DNA from: Craterostigma plantagineum
Taxonomy: Eukaryota; Streptophyta; Magnoliopsida; Lamiales; Linderniaceae
NCBI GenBank assembly: GCA_027422505.1
Contig: JAPQWV010000018.1
Span: 19,114,001 to 19,178,000, forward strand
Direction of reading: 5' to 3'
DNA length: 64,000 nucleotides
A program made the translations under genes and the position numbers. Below, one piece after another: positions 1-12,689 of this stretch. Positions within the stretch are counted from its first letter, which is position 1, and each line of letters starts with the position of its first letter. The notes below the pieces were generated by a model that had not been told where the DNA came from, did not search any database, and worked only from the letters and a program-made list of their open reading frames with translations.

Positions 1-104
1 TTAAGAAGGGAAGTCAGCGACCTGTAGAGTTCGCGACAGACTTCCAAATTCAAGAACTTGTATTGTTTTCGAAGCCTATCAGTATGGTACACTCGCTTCT
101 CCAT
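1..104 (-). CDS. Possible 5' end of an unidentified gene cut by the window edge
   Basis: On the minus strand an ATG at 104 opens a 34-codon frame that runs off the window at base 1 without a stop. It begins MEKRVYHTDR and is rich in Lys, Arg and Tyr. An in-frame stop lies three codons upstream of the ATG, and the preceding 200 bases are moderately GC-rich, as a 5' leader can be. I recognise no family. It could equally be a chance frame. Confidence 0.2.
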   Translation of the reverse strand, partial: MEKRVYHTDRLRKQYKFLNLEVCRELYRSLTSLL

Positions 105-1166
105 ATCAGGTCAGGAAACTCGATCTGCGCACCCGTGGAGTGCTCGTCGCCCGTAATCGGGCACGACTCATGCGTAGACGGGTCTTCGAAGGATTTCGAT
201 TAATCGGTGTCTTCAGATCGTTCGATCCATAGCTGCAGTTTCTGTTTCGCCGACGACGATTTTTGTCGCTTGGCCTTGAGGTGAACTTGTCGAGAATGTG
301 GTTTGATATGGTTAGATTATGTTTTTCTGTTGCATATCAGTTTTAGCAAAAGGGAAAGATTGTGAATGACCGTCAAGGAGAAAGTTCTTATATTTTTTGT
401 ACAAAAAGGCTTTTGAATTATTCATATGTATTCACTTATTTTCTTTTCGTAAGTTGTATCCCATTCCAACTATTGTACGCAATCTTACCATATAACAATC
501 ATTCATTTAAATTTGCAAAATCAAATCAAGTATATTCAGTACACCAAGAACATAGCAAAATGACAAATCATTGCAAAAACCTATGTAAAAAATAAGAATC
601 CTTACAACTTTTTTCGGGCCGACCATCTTGCCCTGACCCGTCTTGGACCTGACCCGTCGTCTCATGCTACCACTCACTGATGTGACAAAATAAGAATATG
701 CATCACCTGTTTCGAAATTTATATATTTGGAAAATCAATTTAAGCAGATAATGGAAAAAAATACACAAATTTGTGTAAATATGCCGATAATGGTAAAAAG
801 CTCTTTTTTTGTAAGAAGAATCAGTAAAATTAAAAAAAAATTATTTTTCATTCGTAGTTAACGACTAGCCGTATAAATCAAGACTTCAATTATTTATCAA
901 TAAATTCTAAAAATAAAAAGAATATTAAATCAAACAGTACATCCAAACACGCCCCAACTAGTCAGATCTCTTCTTTGTAGCAAAAAATAGGACCTATATC
1001 ATTCATTACTCTCTTCTCTTCACTGTCATTTTTCTCCTTGCAACTAACGGGGGAGACAAGCGAGCAATCAAATCCCCAATTTCTACACAGATCTAAGGGA
1101 CGCCGGCATCTCAGATCGAAAATTGAGGTTCCGATTTGGCTCAATTTTGATCAGATCTCTGCAAAA
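105..1166. other. Intergenic and promoter region before coatomer alpha
   Basis: This AT-rich region has no convincing gene. A TATA-like element (TATAAATC) at 872-879 lies about 295 bases before the coatomer ATG and could serve its promoter, with the segment from about 900 to 1166 as leader. Bases 600-680 hold a locally GC-rich stretch with repeated GACCCGTC words whose role is unknown. Confidence 0.4.
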
Positions 1167-4100
1167 ATGCTGACCAAATTCGAGACGAAGAGCAACAGAG
1201 TGAAAGGCCTGTGTTTCCACAGCAAGCGGCCGTGGATCCTGGCGAGTCTCCACAGCGGCGTGATCCAGCTATGGGATTACAGAATGGGAACGCTCATCGA
1301 TCGATTCGACGAGCACGATGGGCCCGTTCGCGGCGTTCATTTTCATAAATCTCAGCCGCTTTTTGTTTCTGGAGGTGTCTCTCCCACTCTCTCTCTCTCT
1401 CTATTGTAATTTTTTACTGCTTGATTTATTGATGCTGCCGTAATGAGATCTTACTGTACTGTGATCCGTCTGCTGCGTAGGTTTGTTTTGAAGTATGGAT
1501 CTAGGGGATCAAATTAGATTGAGAGGTCTTGAGTTTGTGGCCGTGGTTTTGTTTGATGGCGTGTGTGCTTGTGATTTTTGTTATATTTTCGAAGTGCATT
1601 TAGTAAATGAGGTATTGCAAGTTTTGAGTGATGTTGTCACTTAGTTTAGTAAGTTAAAAGCTTCTGATTCTGCGCTGTTTTCTTTGAATGCAAATCGGGA
1701 ATATTGGATCTGCATATAATCCATTTTACCAGATGATCCGTCATGTTCTTGAGTTTATAGACGCTATATTTCACGCAACACATTTATTGCAGGTGATGAT
1801 TACAAAATCAAGGTTTGGAATTACAAATTACATAGGTGTCTATTCACTCTACTTGGCCATCTGGATTACATTCGCACGGTTCAATTTCATCATGAATATC
1901 CCTGGATTGTAAGTGCAAGTGATGACCAAACAATCAGAATTTGGAATTGGCAATCCCGGACTTGCATTTCTGTGTTGACTGGTCACAACCACTATGTCAT
2001 GTGCGCCTCATTTCACCCCAAAGAAGACCTTGTCGTTTCTGCTTCTCTGGATCAGACTGTTCGGGTCTGGGATATTGGTGCATTGAGGAAGAAGTCAGTG
2101 TCCCCTGCTGATGATGCCTCAAGGCTTCCTCAAATGAACACAGATTTCTTTGGTGGGGTTGATGCTGTTGTTAAGTATGTATTGGAAGGCCATGATCGAG
2201 GGGTTAACTGGGCCTCGTTCCATCCCACTCTTCCTTTGATTGTTTCTGGAGCAGATGATCGCCAGGTTAAAATATGGCGCATGAATGGTATTTTTTCCGA
2301 CCTTTTTTATTCACTTTGAATTATTATTACATGGTTGCATACATTGCAGTTGTTAACACAGATATTCACCGTTGTTGTTTAATATACATCTTACCAGATA
2401 CAAAGGCCTGGGAAGTTGATACGTTGCGTGGGCACACAAACAATGTTTCTTGTGTTCTATTCCATGCCAGGCAGGACATAATCGTATCAAATTCAGAAGA
2501 CAAAAGTATCCGAGTCTGGGATGCTACCAAAAGGACTGGACTACAGACTTTCCGTAGGGAGCATGATAGGTTCTGGATCCTTGGTGCCCATCCGGAGATG
2601 AATCTTTTGGCCGCTGGCCACGACAGTGGTATGATTGTGTTTAAGTTGGAGAGAGAGCGCCCTGGCTTTTCTATTTCTGGTGATGCTGTCTACTATGTTA
2701 AGGACAGATTCCTACGTTGTTTTGAGTATTCCACTCAGAAAGACACTCAGCTTATACCAATACGCCGTCCTGGTTCTAATGCTTTGAACCAAGGTCCTCG
2801 AACCCTTTCTTACAGTCCAACAGAGAATGCTGTTCTGATTTGCTCAGATGCGGAAGGAGGATCATACGAACTATACATTGTTCCTAAAGATAGTTACGGT
2901 AGAGGTGACACAGTACAAGAGGCGAAAAGAGGAAGTGGAGGTTCAGCAGTTTTTGTGGCTCGAAACAGGTTTGCTGTGCTTGAGAAGAGCACTAACCAAG
3001 TACTGGTGAAGAACCTGAAGAATGAGATGGTGAAAAAGAGTCCTCTTCCTATCGTTACCGATGCTATATTCTATGCTGGCACTGGAAATCTGCTGTGCAG
3101 GGCCGAGGACAGGGTTGTTATCTTTGACCTACAACAAAGGCTTGTACTCGGTGATCTTCAGACATCTTTTGTGAGATATGTGGTGTGGTCCCCAGATATG
3201 GAGAGTGTGGCTTTGTTGAGCAAACACTCTGTTGTCGTCGCAGATAAGAAGCTTGCCCACCGCTGCACACTTCACGAGACGATTCGTGTCAAGAGTGGTG
3301 CGTGGGATGATAACGGCGTCTTTATATACACCACGCTGACCCACATCAAGTACTGCCTTCCAAATGGGGATAGTGGAATTATCAAAACATTGGATGTTCC
3401 CGTCTACATTACGAAAATTTACGGCAATACCATCTTTTGCTTGGACCGCGATGGGAAAAACCGTCCCATCATTATAGATTCTACGGAATACGTTTTCAAG
3501 CTGTCCCTGCTGAGAAAGAAATACGACCAGGTTATGAACATGATAAAAAATTCAGAATTATGTGGACAGGCAATGATTGCTTACCTTCAGCAGAAAGGTT
3601 TCCCACAAGTTGCTCTCTACTTTGTGAAGGATGAAAGAATCCGTTTCAACTTAGCACTTGAAAGCGGCAACATCGAGAAAGCACTGGAATCTGCTAAGAA
3701 GATAGACGAGAAAGATTACTGGTACAAACTAGGAGTGGAGGCCCTTCGTCAGGGCAATGCTGGTATAGTCGAATACGCCTATCAGAAGACCAAGAACTTC
3801 GAGCGACTATCTTTCCACTATTTAATAACTGGAAACCTAGACAAGCTCTCTAAAATGATGAAGATCGCCGAAGTCAAGGAAGACGTGATGGGCCAGTTTC
3901 ACGACGCGCTGTACCTCGGCGACGTGAGAGAGCGGGTCAAAATTCTAGAGAAGGCGGGCCATATCCCACTTGCATACATAACAGCTTCGACCCACGGCCT
4001 CAACGATGATGCTGAGCGTCTTTCTACAGTACTCGGCGAAAACGTCCCTTCTCTTCCTCGGGGCAAAAATCCTTCTCTTCTGATGCCCCCGAGCCCAGTC

Positions 4101-5342
4101 TTATGCGCGGGCGACTGGCCTCTGTTGATGGTGAGCAAGGGAATATTTGAGGGTGGCCTCGACGATACCTCCCGAGGCGTCGACGAAGACTACGAAGAAG
4201 CTGCAGACGCCGACTGGGGCGAGGCTTTGGACATCGCTGACGTGGACAACGTTGTCCAAAACGGGGACATAAGCACGGCGATGTTAGAAGGCGAAGAAGA
4301 GAACGAAGGAGGATGGGACCTCGAAGACCTCGAACTTCCCCCTGACGCCGAAACGCCCAAAGCAGCTCAAAACGCACGCTCTTCAGCGTTCGTCACGCCT
4401 ACCCTTGGCATGCCCGTCAGCCAAATATGGACTCAGAGATCGTCCCTAGCCGCCGAGCATGCAGCTGCTGGAAATTACGACACTGCCATGCGCTTACTGA
4501 GCAGACAGTTGGGCGTCAAAAACTTCGCCCCGTTGAAGCCTCAGTTCGTCGACCTTCATATGGGAAGTCACACTTACCTGCGCGCATTTACGTCGGCCCC
4601 CGTCATCTCCCTCGCCGTGGAGAGGGGCTGGAGCGAGTCGGCCAGCCCCAACGTGCGGGGCCCGCCCGCCCTAATCTTCAACTTCTCCCAGTTAGAGGAG
4701 AAGCTAAGAGCTGGGTACAAAGCAACGACTGCTGGGAAATTCTCCGAAGCGCTCAAACAGTTCATGGCCATACTCCATACGATTCCTCTGATCGTCGTGG
4801 AGACACGGAGAGAGGTCGACGAAGTGAAAGAACTGATCGTCATAGTCAAAGAGTACGTCTTGGGCTTGAAAATGGAACTGAAGAGAAGGGAATTGAAGGA
4901 TAATCCCGCCCGCCAACAAGAATTAGCAGCCTACTTCACTCACTGCAACCTTCAGCTTCCACACACGCGCCTCGCGTTGCAGAACGCTATGACCGTGTGC
5001 TATAAGGCACAGAATATGACATACGCGGCGAATTTCGCAAGGAGGCTATTGGAGACGAATCCCAGCGGAGAAAATCAGGCGAAAATGGCACGTCAGGTCG
5101 CTCAAGCCGCCGAGAGAAACATGAAAGATGCTTATCAGCTCAACTACGACTTTAGGAATCCATTCGTGGTTTGTGGGGCCACGTACGTCCCTATCTACAG
5201 AGGGCAAAAAGACGTCGTCTGCCCTTACTGTAGCACGCACTTCGTGCCAGCTCAGCACGGGCAGATCTGCGCCGTCTGCGATCTTTCTGTGGTCGGGGCA
5301 GATGCTTCGGGCTTGCTGTGCTCGCCTTCGCAGGTTCGGTGA
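1167..5342 (+). CDS. COPA: Coatomer subunit alpha (alpha-COP)
   Basis: Large scaffold subunit of the COPI coat. It acts in the cytosol and on Golgi membranes in retrograde Golgi-to-ER and intra-Golgi transport, and its N-terminal propeller reads dilysine cargo signals. Three exons are proposed: 1167-1374, 1793-2287 and 2398-5342. All junctions are GT-AG, the phases agree, and the joined product is 1,215 aa, close to the family length of about 1,216. WD40 repeats fill residues 1 to about 320 (for example [12 protein letters not shown] and [12 protein letters not shown]). The coatomer WD-associated alpha-solenoid region follows, then an acidic linker. The C-terminal COPI domain ends in a cysteine pair module (CPYC...CAVC) and LLCSPSQVR. 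The ATG at 1167 is the first in frame to give the conserved [14 protein letters not shown] start. Very secure assignment. Confidence 0.97.
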
Positions 5343-5888
5343 TTTTTTTTTGATATTTTATTCTTGTTATTACTGTTATGGTGGAGTTTAAATGATTTAA
5401 CAAGTGTTGGTCTGAGGTTGTTATAATCTTGGAGCTATTTCTGTTTGCTATTGTACGTGCGCGCTATGCTATGAGTTTATTTCTCAATGTTTTTACCTGA
5501 TTGGTATGTTTTGTTGTTTGGCTGTGTAATAGACATTTTTGCCTTTACGCTCTCACTACTATGTTTTGCCTTATTTTCGAGGATTATCTATTTATTTCTT
5601 TGTCATTTTATCTAAGAAAAAGACCGAAATGAAGAAGTAATTTTCTCAAAAGAATATATAGCATTAAGTTGAATGGAGATTGAATTAATCGAAAATACGT
5701 AAATTTACACGTAATGGAGATTCAAGAACCAGTTTCATCCCTGCAACTGCGCAAGCCACTTCTGATCTCTTTCAACATTTCATCTATCTTAAAACCTTTC
5801 CTGCATCAACCAACCACATTGTATAAAAATGAGACACCATCAGAAAAGTAAAACTAAATTGAATAATAATATAATTGGTAATAAAATC
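5343..5888. other. Convergent 3' flanks of coatomer alpha and Obg
   Basis: The coatomer gene (+) and the Obg gene (-) end here tail to tail, 546 bases apart. The stretch is T-rich after the coatomer stop and presumably holds both 3' untranslated regions and polyadenylation signals. No coding sequence is seen. Confidence 0.5.
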
Positions 5889-8283
5889 TTACAAGACGCT
5901 AACGCCAACTACGGCGAGAGGCCGAGGATATTCTTCGATCTCCTTAACCATTTGCCTACCCTCGGAAATGCCCTCCATTCGATCATCTGATGCATTTTTG
6001 GGAATCTTCGAGCTAGCCTCACCTCCAATCTTGGATATTTCTTCTACTAAATATGGGAGCCTCTCCATCGCCTATATATATACATATATACAGGCCATGT
6101 TAGAGTCTTTCATACTCATATTACGATAGTAAATTACAGGTAATAAGTACCACAGGAATGTCGATCTTATTCAGTACGACAATGTAAGGCCTTTCGAGAT
6201 ATTCAGGATTGTACATCCTCAGTTCCTGCAAGAATCGATGCAAGGATACGGCAAAAATAACTTTTTTTTTCAAAAAAAAAGCGTTTTCAATAATACCTCT
6301 TTCACCGTTCTGTAGTCCCCGACTGGATCATACGTGGACGCATCCACGACATGAACCAACAACCTAGTCCTCCTCAGATGCCTCAAGAAATTGCGTCCCA
6401 GACCCTATAATTATTTCAAAATTTCATTCAAGAACGACCAGGGAAAACGGGCGAAGAGATTAGATAATTATCACCTTTCCCAAATGAGCGCCTTGGATGA
6501 GCCCTGGCAGATCGGCCAAAGTCGCCTCAGACGAAAACTCTTCGAACCCTAAATTAGGATCTCCGTCGAGGCGTCCTAAGTTCGGCATCAACGTAGTAAA
6601 TGGATAATCTGCAATGTCAGGCTTTGCGAGCGTAATGGCTGCTAATAAAGTCGACTTTCCAGCGTTGGGAAGACCCTGCAAATTTTTACGCAATTTTCTT
6701 GATTTTTTTACCAATTTATAAGCGTAATATATACATATATATATGGGATTAAATGAAAACTTACGACTAGGCCAACATCTGCTACGACCCTTAGTATTAA
6801 CTGAAGGCTGACCTCTTCGCCGTGCTGGCCAAGAGTTAGGACCTAATGCAAGAATATATAAATAGAGGTTTCAATTTTCATGATTGAATGGAAAAAAAAA
6901 AGTAAGCTTAGGATTTATGTCTGAATACAAAATAAAAGAGCTTACTTTATCACTGTCGTCTCTCATTACGTTAGTCGTTAAGGTCGTTGTCTTCTTCTTG
7001 CTGTGCTCGGGCATTTCTATCAAACTGATCTGTAACAAACCGAATACACACGAGTTCTTCTAATCAGTTCAACTAACTACTTTTTTTCATCTCTTGATTT
7101 TTTATATCTCCAAATACCGAATGATTAAGAACAGAAAAGAAAGCCCGAGAAATTTTATATTAGTTACTACCCCTCCTTGTCCACCCCTTGCAACAAGAAC
7201 TTCATCTCCAGGCCGAGCCAAATCAGCCAAAAGCTTTCCTTTTTTATGCTTCACTACTGTACCTGCAAATTTTACATGAAGATCTAAATTAGTATATATA
7301 TTGAAGGGAGCTTCGTAAGTATATTTCCAAGATTATTACAAAAGAGGAGAAGCATATTCAGCAAATACACATTTTTTACCGATTATTCATCATATCAATG
7401 ATGAAACAACAACTCACTATACAATGATCTTACGAATTAGGGTAACACGAAAAATCGAAAAGAAAAAGTGGGACGATGAAATTGGCAAACCTAAAGGAAC
7501 TGGGATACGAAGCGCAGGGGCGCAAAGCCCGCTATGCAATTGATAAGACAAAACTCCCATAGCATCGACATTTCCACCGCGCTTTGCGCTGTAACGGCTC
7601 TGCTTATGAAACCCCAACAAAGTGTCTTCGCCCTCGTCGGCGTATATTATTACATCGCCTCCATGCCCGCCCGTGGGAAGAATGAGGGAACCATCGAAGT
7701 CCCTCTTGTAAGAACCACCCTTCATCATCTTCTTCACCTTATCTTTCTTTTCGAACTTCCCTTTAGGAGGAATTCTTCTATTGGGAAGGCTTAAGATGGA
7801 TCCATGGCCTCCATCGCCTGATCTAACGGTGATAATCGCCTCGTCGAAGTATCTGTGGCGCTCCTTGGACAGAGTCTCGGGCGATGGAGATTGTGGATTC
7901 TTGATTTTAGTGGTAAGAACGCTCTTTGCTACAATTTCTCGGTGCGATTTCTTCTTCTTACATGAACTGTAAACAGAGCAAAATAGGGTAGGAATATCAG
8001 GGGCAAAAAGAAAACATCAGATTGCAGCTATTAATGCCCACAAAATCGAATGGCAACTGAAACTCATCATCCCTGTAAGTAAAGATAGCCACATTTTTCG
8101 AACAAACGCTTAGAAAACTAAAGACGGCACACCATAAAAACCTGATAATTAACAGCTAGACGCTTACCCAATTGGGAGAACGCATGGAGAAGATAAAGAA
8201 GCCAACGAAGTCCATGAAGCAATATCAGTAGCGAATTTGGTAACTGGGTATGAACTATTCTGCAGAGGAACCCACAAAAGCAT
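5889..8283 (-). CDS. Obg-family GTPase, organelle-targeted (OBGC/OBGM type)
   Basis: Obg/CgtA GTPases assist assembly of the large subunit of bacterial-type ribosomes; plant members act in chloroplasts or mitochondria. Nine exons are proposed, read leftwards: 8283-8168, 7966-7491, 7262-7171, 7029-6946, 6842-6765, 6675-6475, 6404-6297, 6225-6151 and 6071-5889. All are GT-AG and in phase, giving 470 aa. Residues 1 to about 50 are Ser-rich and poor in acids, like a transit peptide. The glycine-rich Obg fold covers about 70-250 ([31 protein letters not shown]). The G domain follows, with G1 GLPNAGKST (283-291), switch I DYPFTT (305-310), G3 DLPGL (337-341) and G4 NKID (404-407). Exon 1 is inferred from a matching donor, phase and transit-like sequence, so the start is less certain than the rest. 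Which organelle it enters cannot be read from the sequence. Confidence 0.9.
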
Positions 8284-8565
8284 TTCTTTCTTTTTTTTTT
8301 TTTTTTGTTGGGAGCTCAATTTAGTGCGTGTTTGTGTGTGTGTCTCGCCCGCTAAACGGATAGAAAATCAATAAATATCTGTTTTAGTTCTTTTTTTTGG
8401 GTTTTTTCCTCTCTATTCTTTCTGTTGAGAATGATAACTTTCCAACATGATGTGAATTGAATGATTGGGAAATTTAGAAAGTTGACTGTGATGAAAAATC
8501 AAGAATGGTTTGATCGATTCTTAAGCTATGTACGTGTTCATATAATCCTAAATACGTTGGTATTA
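8284..8565. promoter_or_regulatory. Obg upstream region
   Basis: Upstream flank of the Obg gene, with a T-rich tract immediately before its ATG (on the plus strand 8287-8306) that would be an A-rich leader in the transcript. No clear TATA box is visible. The MITE at 8566 forms its outer boundary. Confidence 0.3.
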
Positions 8566-9077
8566 GAGCATCTCCAACAGGTACTTCATTTTTGCGTAAC
8601 GTCTTTACTCAAATGAGACTCTATAACTAACATTAATATTGTGTTGATTAGCAGATACTCTAGTATAGAGTACACATAATTTTTAACAAAAAATTGTGTT
8701 GTACTTTCTATTATTGTTAATTTATTCAATACAAAATATTTTAGTTATATTTAAATATTTGATATTTTTATAATAATAAAAGTAAAAATAATATTAATTT
8801 CCTATTATTTATCTATATTAATTTTGATTATATTATAATTAAGTAATATGTAAGTGTACTTAGTTAATTTAAAATAATTATAATTTATTGACTTTTTAAT
8901 TATTATAATATAAAATTTAATATAGGAATTTGATTTTTAGAGTAGAAAATAGAATTAATGGGTTGGAGAGAAAATTAATGTAGAAAATAGAGTTTCTGGG
9001 TTTGAGTAAAAGCACTATAGCAGCTGTAATATGGTGCAGAATTAACTGTATTTTCATGTTGCGGGTTGATGATGCTC
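8566..9077. mobile_element. PIF/Harbinger-like MITE
   Basis: A 512-bp AT-rich non-coding element. Its ends are inverted copies of GAGCATCNNCAAC: GAGCATCTCCAAC at 8566 and, on the other strand, GAGCATCATCAAC ending at 9077. It is flanked by 3-bp TTA duplications at 8563-8565 and 9078-9080. TTA target duplications with GAGCATC-type ends are typical of Harbinger-derived MITEs. The interior is strongly AT-rich and has no ORF. It lies between the divergent Obg and thioredoxin genes. Confidence 0.7.
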
Positions 9078-9341
9078 TTAGTATTACACATACGGTTTAA
9101 AAAAATAAAAAAAAAACTAATGACACAAAGACTATGTCATCATGACATACATTAAGGCATATAGTTGTTCTTATCAAACTGCAAAAAACAATAGATAATA
9201 ATAGCATATGTTGATTACCTAATAATAAAAAATGTTATATTACCATCCTTGCTTGCCTACACTGTCAAGTGTCAACCATAGATGTGCCTTGCGCCTCTAT
9301 GTTACTTTACCGACTATAACACGCTACACATTTCTAAATGT

Positions 9342-9362
9342 TTATATATATATATATATATT
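9342..9362. repeat. (TA)n microsatellite
   Basis: A short perfect or near-perfect TA dinucleotide run inside AT-rich intergenic DNA between the MITE and the thioredoxin promoter. It extends into related AT-rich sequence on the right. Confidence 0.7.
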
Positions 9363-9561
9363 ATATAGTATAATATTCTTACTTAATATTCTACTATTAT
9401 CTCAATAGAATATTACATGAAGTACTATAACAAGTACCGTGAAATCTTTTCGATATTTCCCTAATTTTCTCAGGCACAACAACAGTGTTGCGCCGGCGAA
9501 GAATGAGATTCCATGCGTACCGATTTGCTCAACAACGTTAAAAAGCAAATACGTAAAAGAA

Positions 9562-9967
9562 GGGGCAATTTTCATTTAGGCCATTGTCAAAATTTTCATT
9601 TAGGATTCAGTCTCTATCATGAAAAAATTTAATTAAAGATCCGGTTTCTACAGTATCATTTCACTTCTCTGGAATAACAATATGTTGAAATTTTGTAACA
9701 CAAAACAATCATCCGATATCAGTTAAGGATCATCCGATACCAATTCATTTATTCAGTACCACTTCTTGTTCTGAAATAACAATATGTTGAAATTTTGTAA
9801 CACAAAACGATCATCGTATAACAGTTCATATAAATTTTATAGCACTTTTTCTAGTTAAGTCCTTATCTCTAAAATTTACAGAAATTGGGTCTTTTAAACT
9901 AAAAGTTTTTTCTGATAAGGGCTGAATCTTAAATTAAACATCTGAGGGGCCCGAATTGCAATTAACC
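9562..9967. repeat. Degenerate intergenic repeat with internal 102-bp direct repeat
   Basis: The segment starts GGGGCAATTTTCATTTAGGCC and ends with a roughly inverted GGGCCCGAATTGCAATTAACCC-like sequence, suggesting an old MITE with eroded ends. Inside, a block beginning AATAACAATATGTTGAAATT occurs at 9673 and again at 9775, a 102-base period, with a shared stretch of about 50 bases each. No coding potential is seen. Class is uncertain. Confidence 0.35.
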
Positions 9968-10148
9968 CATAAAAGAATGAGACTTGTCACTCAACTATCT
10001 TATGAAATTCCATAAATGGGCAAAGATCTCTTTCTTGTACGTAAATGTAGGGAAAAACACTTCCTTTTTATCTCTTTCGATTTTGGCATATCTGTAAATA
10101 AATTGAACAGGCGTGTGATTATGGTCAATTACAACACCACTGATTGGC

Positions 10149-10156
10149 TATTTAAA
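10149..10156 (+). promoter_or_regulatory. Probable TATA box of the thioredoxin gene
   Basis: TATTTAAA lies about 100 bases before the thioredoxin ATG, a plausible distance for a core promoter with a 60-80 base leader. Assigned by position and composition only. Confidence 0.45.
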
Positions 10157-10251
10157 GAACCCTTTTCATCTGCTCCCAAAGCTTAAATCGGACGCATTGG
10201 TTTCGACGTCAGCATTTTGGGATTTCAATCGTTTGAGAGAAGATTTCGAAA

Positions 10252-11181
10252 ATGGCCGCTGAAGAAGGACAGGTTTTTGGTTGCCACTCTGTTGATGAGT
10301 GGAAAGCTCAGTTTCAGAAGGGTATTGACACTAAGAAGCTGGTATGTAAAAATTCCTTCGTTATTTTTGCTTTTATCGTAAATTTGTAGATGCTATTGAT
10401 ATTTCTAGTGATTTTTCTGATGAATTGGGCTTGATTTACTGTCTGGGTTTCAATTCCTTTTCGATCGCTTTGATTTATTGTTTATAGTCGATTTTCTATT
10501 GCGTAAATGATTGAGAATGAGATTATTTCTTACCGTGAAGGATTTGTTCCTTTACCTAGTCCCAGAAATAATGGCAAAAGATTGAATCTTTATGCTTATG
10601 CTATTTCCTATTTTCTTTTTTTTTTCTTGTAATGGGTAAATCAATGCTTGGTTGGAGTGATTTGTTATCTCAGTTAGCGTTAGAAGAAAAAGTATCGAAT
10701 TGGTTATCCATTTGCAGTATAGAATAGTCTTCATCATTTACAGAGAAGTCTCAGAATTGGTAATAATAACAGATTAAACACTTCAATTCTTTCTTGTTTT
10801 TGCTTAGGTTGTAGTAGATTTCACTGCTTCATGGTGTGGGCCGTGTCGTTTCATTGCGCCCATTTTGGCCGAAATCGCCAAGAAAACTCCACACGTCATC
10901 TTCTTGAAGGTCGATGTGGATGAACTCAAGGTATATCACACACTACTAACTCTCCATGACAGTTTCAGACAGCAAAAAAAAAAAAAGTAACCTGTGAATG
11001 TCTGATTATTTACCTCATTTTGCAGACCGTTTCTGAGGAATATCAAATCGAGGCAATGCCCACTTTCTTGTTCATCAAAGAAGGCAAAGTGATCGACAAA
11101 ATCGTTGGTGCTAAGAAAGAAGAGCTTCAGTCAAAGATTGCCTCCCATGGTAGTGCTGCTGCTACCCTAAGTTCTGCTTAA
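10252..11181 (+). CDS. Thioredoxin h-type
   Basis: Small dithiol-disulfide oxidoreductase. H-type thioredoxins are mostly cytosolic, are reduced by NADPH-thioredoxin reductase, and reduce target disulfides. Three exons (10252-10341, 10808-10930, 11026-11181) join in phase at codon boundaries into 122 aa, the usual length. The active site WCGPC is at residues 39-43. The cis-proline motif MPTF is at 82-85, and the buried Asp of VVDF is at 34. There is no N-terminal signal or transit peptide: it starts [13 protein letters not shown], as cytosolic members do. The intron positions, before VVVDF and before TVSEEY, match those of plant thioredoxin h genes as I know them. Secure assignment; subgroup not determined. 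Confidence 0.96.
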
Positions 11182-12689
11182 AGGTTGCAGTTTGAATTTT
11201 ACTTATGTATGATGCTTGATTGTTGGATTATGATATAAAATAAGGTATAAACGTTGTCTTCGCTATGGATGGGCTTGTAATAATAAGACATAATAATCCG
11301 AGCCTCGGTTTGGATTGTGTTTTCGTAATGGATGTATGTTTAGCTTAAGTAAGTTATGGATGGAAAAACACACTCTTTATCTACTTTTGGATTGACGATG
11401 GGTTGCAAAAATGAATGTAGTAAGTCTTCAAACATCTAAAACGTATATATGGGCCATGACTTATTTAAGATAAAAAATTTAGTTGGATCCATTTCTCTAA
11501 GATAAATAGTGCTATAGATTTGCTAAAGAGTACCTCACCAGCTATTAGATAATTCAATTTTGTACGGACATCCATTTTTTTTGTTCCCATTTGCTGCTAA
11601 GTCTCACATCCTTCTAGAAGCCCTTTACCATGCACATTAAATATGATACGCATCATAATTTTAATGTTTCCAATTTATTTTACACTATCTTTATAATCCC
11701 ATTTTTTTCATAAATGGTAAAGAACCCGAAATTTGCAAGCCCTTTTTTTTTTTCCTTTATGGTACCTGTCCCTACACCAATTTTTCTTATATGCATTTTT
11801 TATTTTACAGTAGATGATCAAGAAATCGCCACGTCTATTTTTTATTTTATTTAATAAATGATATGCTCAATCTTTAATCCAACCAATACATTTCCATAAA
11901 AAATAACAAAGGAGAGAAAAATGAAAGGAATATCTCGCACAGATATTTTTTAATACCAAACTAGATATTATTTTGACCTATAAACAATGCATGTGGACAC
12001 GAGTCTTAATATTCCGTGGAGAAAGATCAGATTTTTTTGTTTGCTCAAACGAAAGGATCATTTTGATTTCTTGAAAATTAACAAAAAATAATAATAAATT
12101 GATCATCGTTGGATGGCAACAACTTGAGCTGTTCTGTTCAAACCTCATTAAACTTCAGTGTCACTGCACAATATCTTATTCTATTCAAAGCAAGTTCTTC
12201 TATTTCCTTCTTTCTTCCTTGAAGCAAAAAGCTAAAAGCTAAAACGAAGAAAAGCAAAGCATCTATTTTTTTCTTTCTCCTTTGTTTTCATCTTCCCTCA
12301 CGCCGATCATCCTTTCCTTCATCCGAGCCATATGCTGTGCCTAATTACCTCTTTCGTGTTGGGTTGAATGTGAAAATCAGTTTTCAAATCTCCTTATTTT
12401 CCTAAGTTTGTTAGCTTTCTTACAATCCTCCCACGTTTCTCTTTCCCTTTTCGAAACTTAAGGTTGAAGAGGGGCTTTCTTGGGTTTCTTTGTCTGAAGC
12501 AACTTTAGAAAGTTAAAAATCGAGGCATCGCTTTTCTCCAGGTATGCCCAAAATCCCTCCTTTGTGAAATTATTGCAATCTTTTGTTCTTAGTTATAAGC
12601 AGATCAGTTGGAGCAGATCATCATTAAACCCTTTTGTCTGAATCCTTACAATCGATGAACTGAGCTTGATTTCTTTGTCTTTTAGAGAG
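11182..12689. other. Intergenic region and leader of the nuclease gene, with probable 5'UTR intron
   Basis: AT-rich up to about 12100, with no gene seen. From about 12160 the sequence becomes CT-rich, like a transcribed leader. A donor (CCAG|GTATGC) at 12542 and an acceptor (CTTTTAG) ending at 12685 bracket an AT-rich stretch immediately before the nuclease ATG, so a 144-base intron in the 5' untranslated region is likely. This would place transcription start near or upstream of 12200. Confidence 0.45.

Noticed and set aside
362..595. 77-codon frame before coatomer alpha
   Set aside because: Low-complexity, AT-driven, no family match and no splice or promoter support.
4427..4903. 158-codon frame in another phase of coatomer alpha
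   Set aside because: Overlaps conserved coatomer coding sequence; Arg-rich composition typical of an out-of-phase reading.
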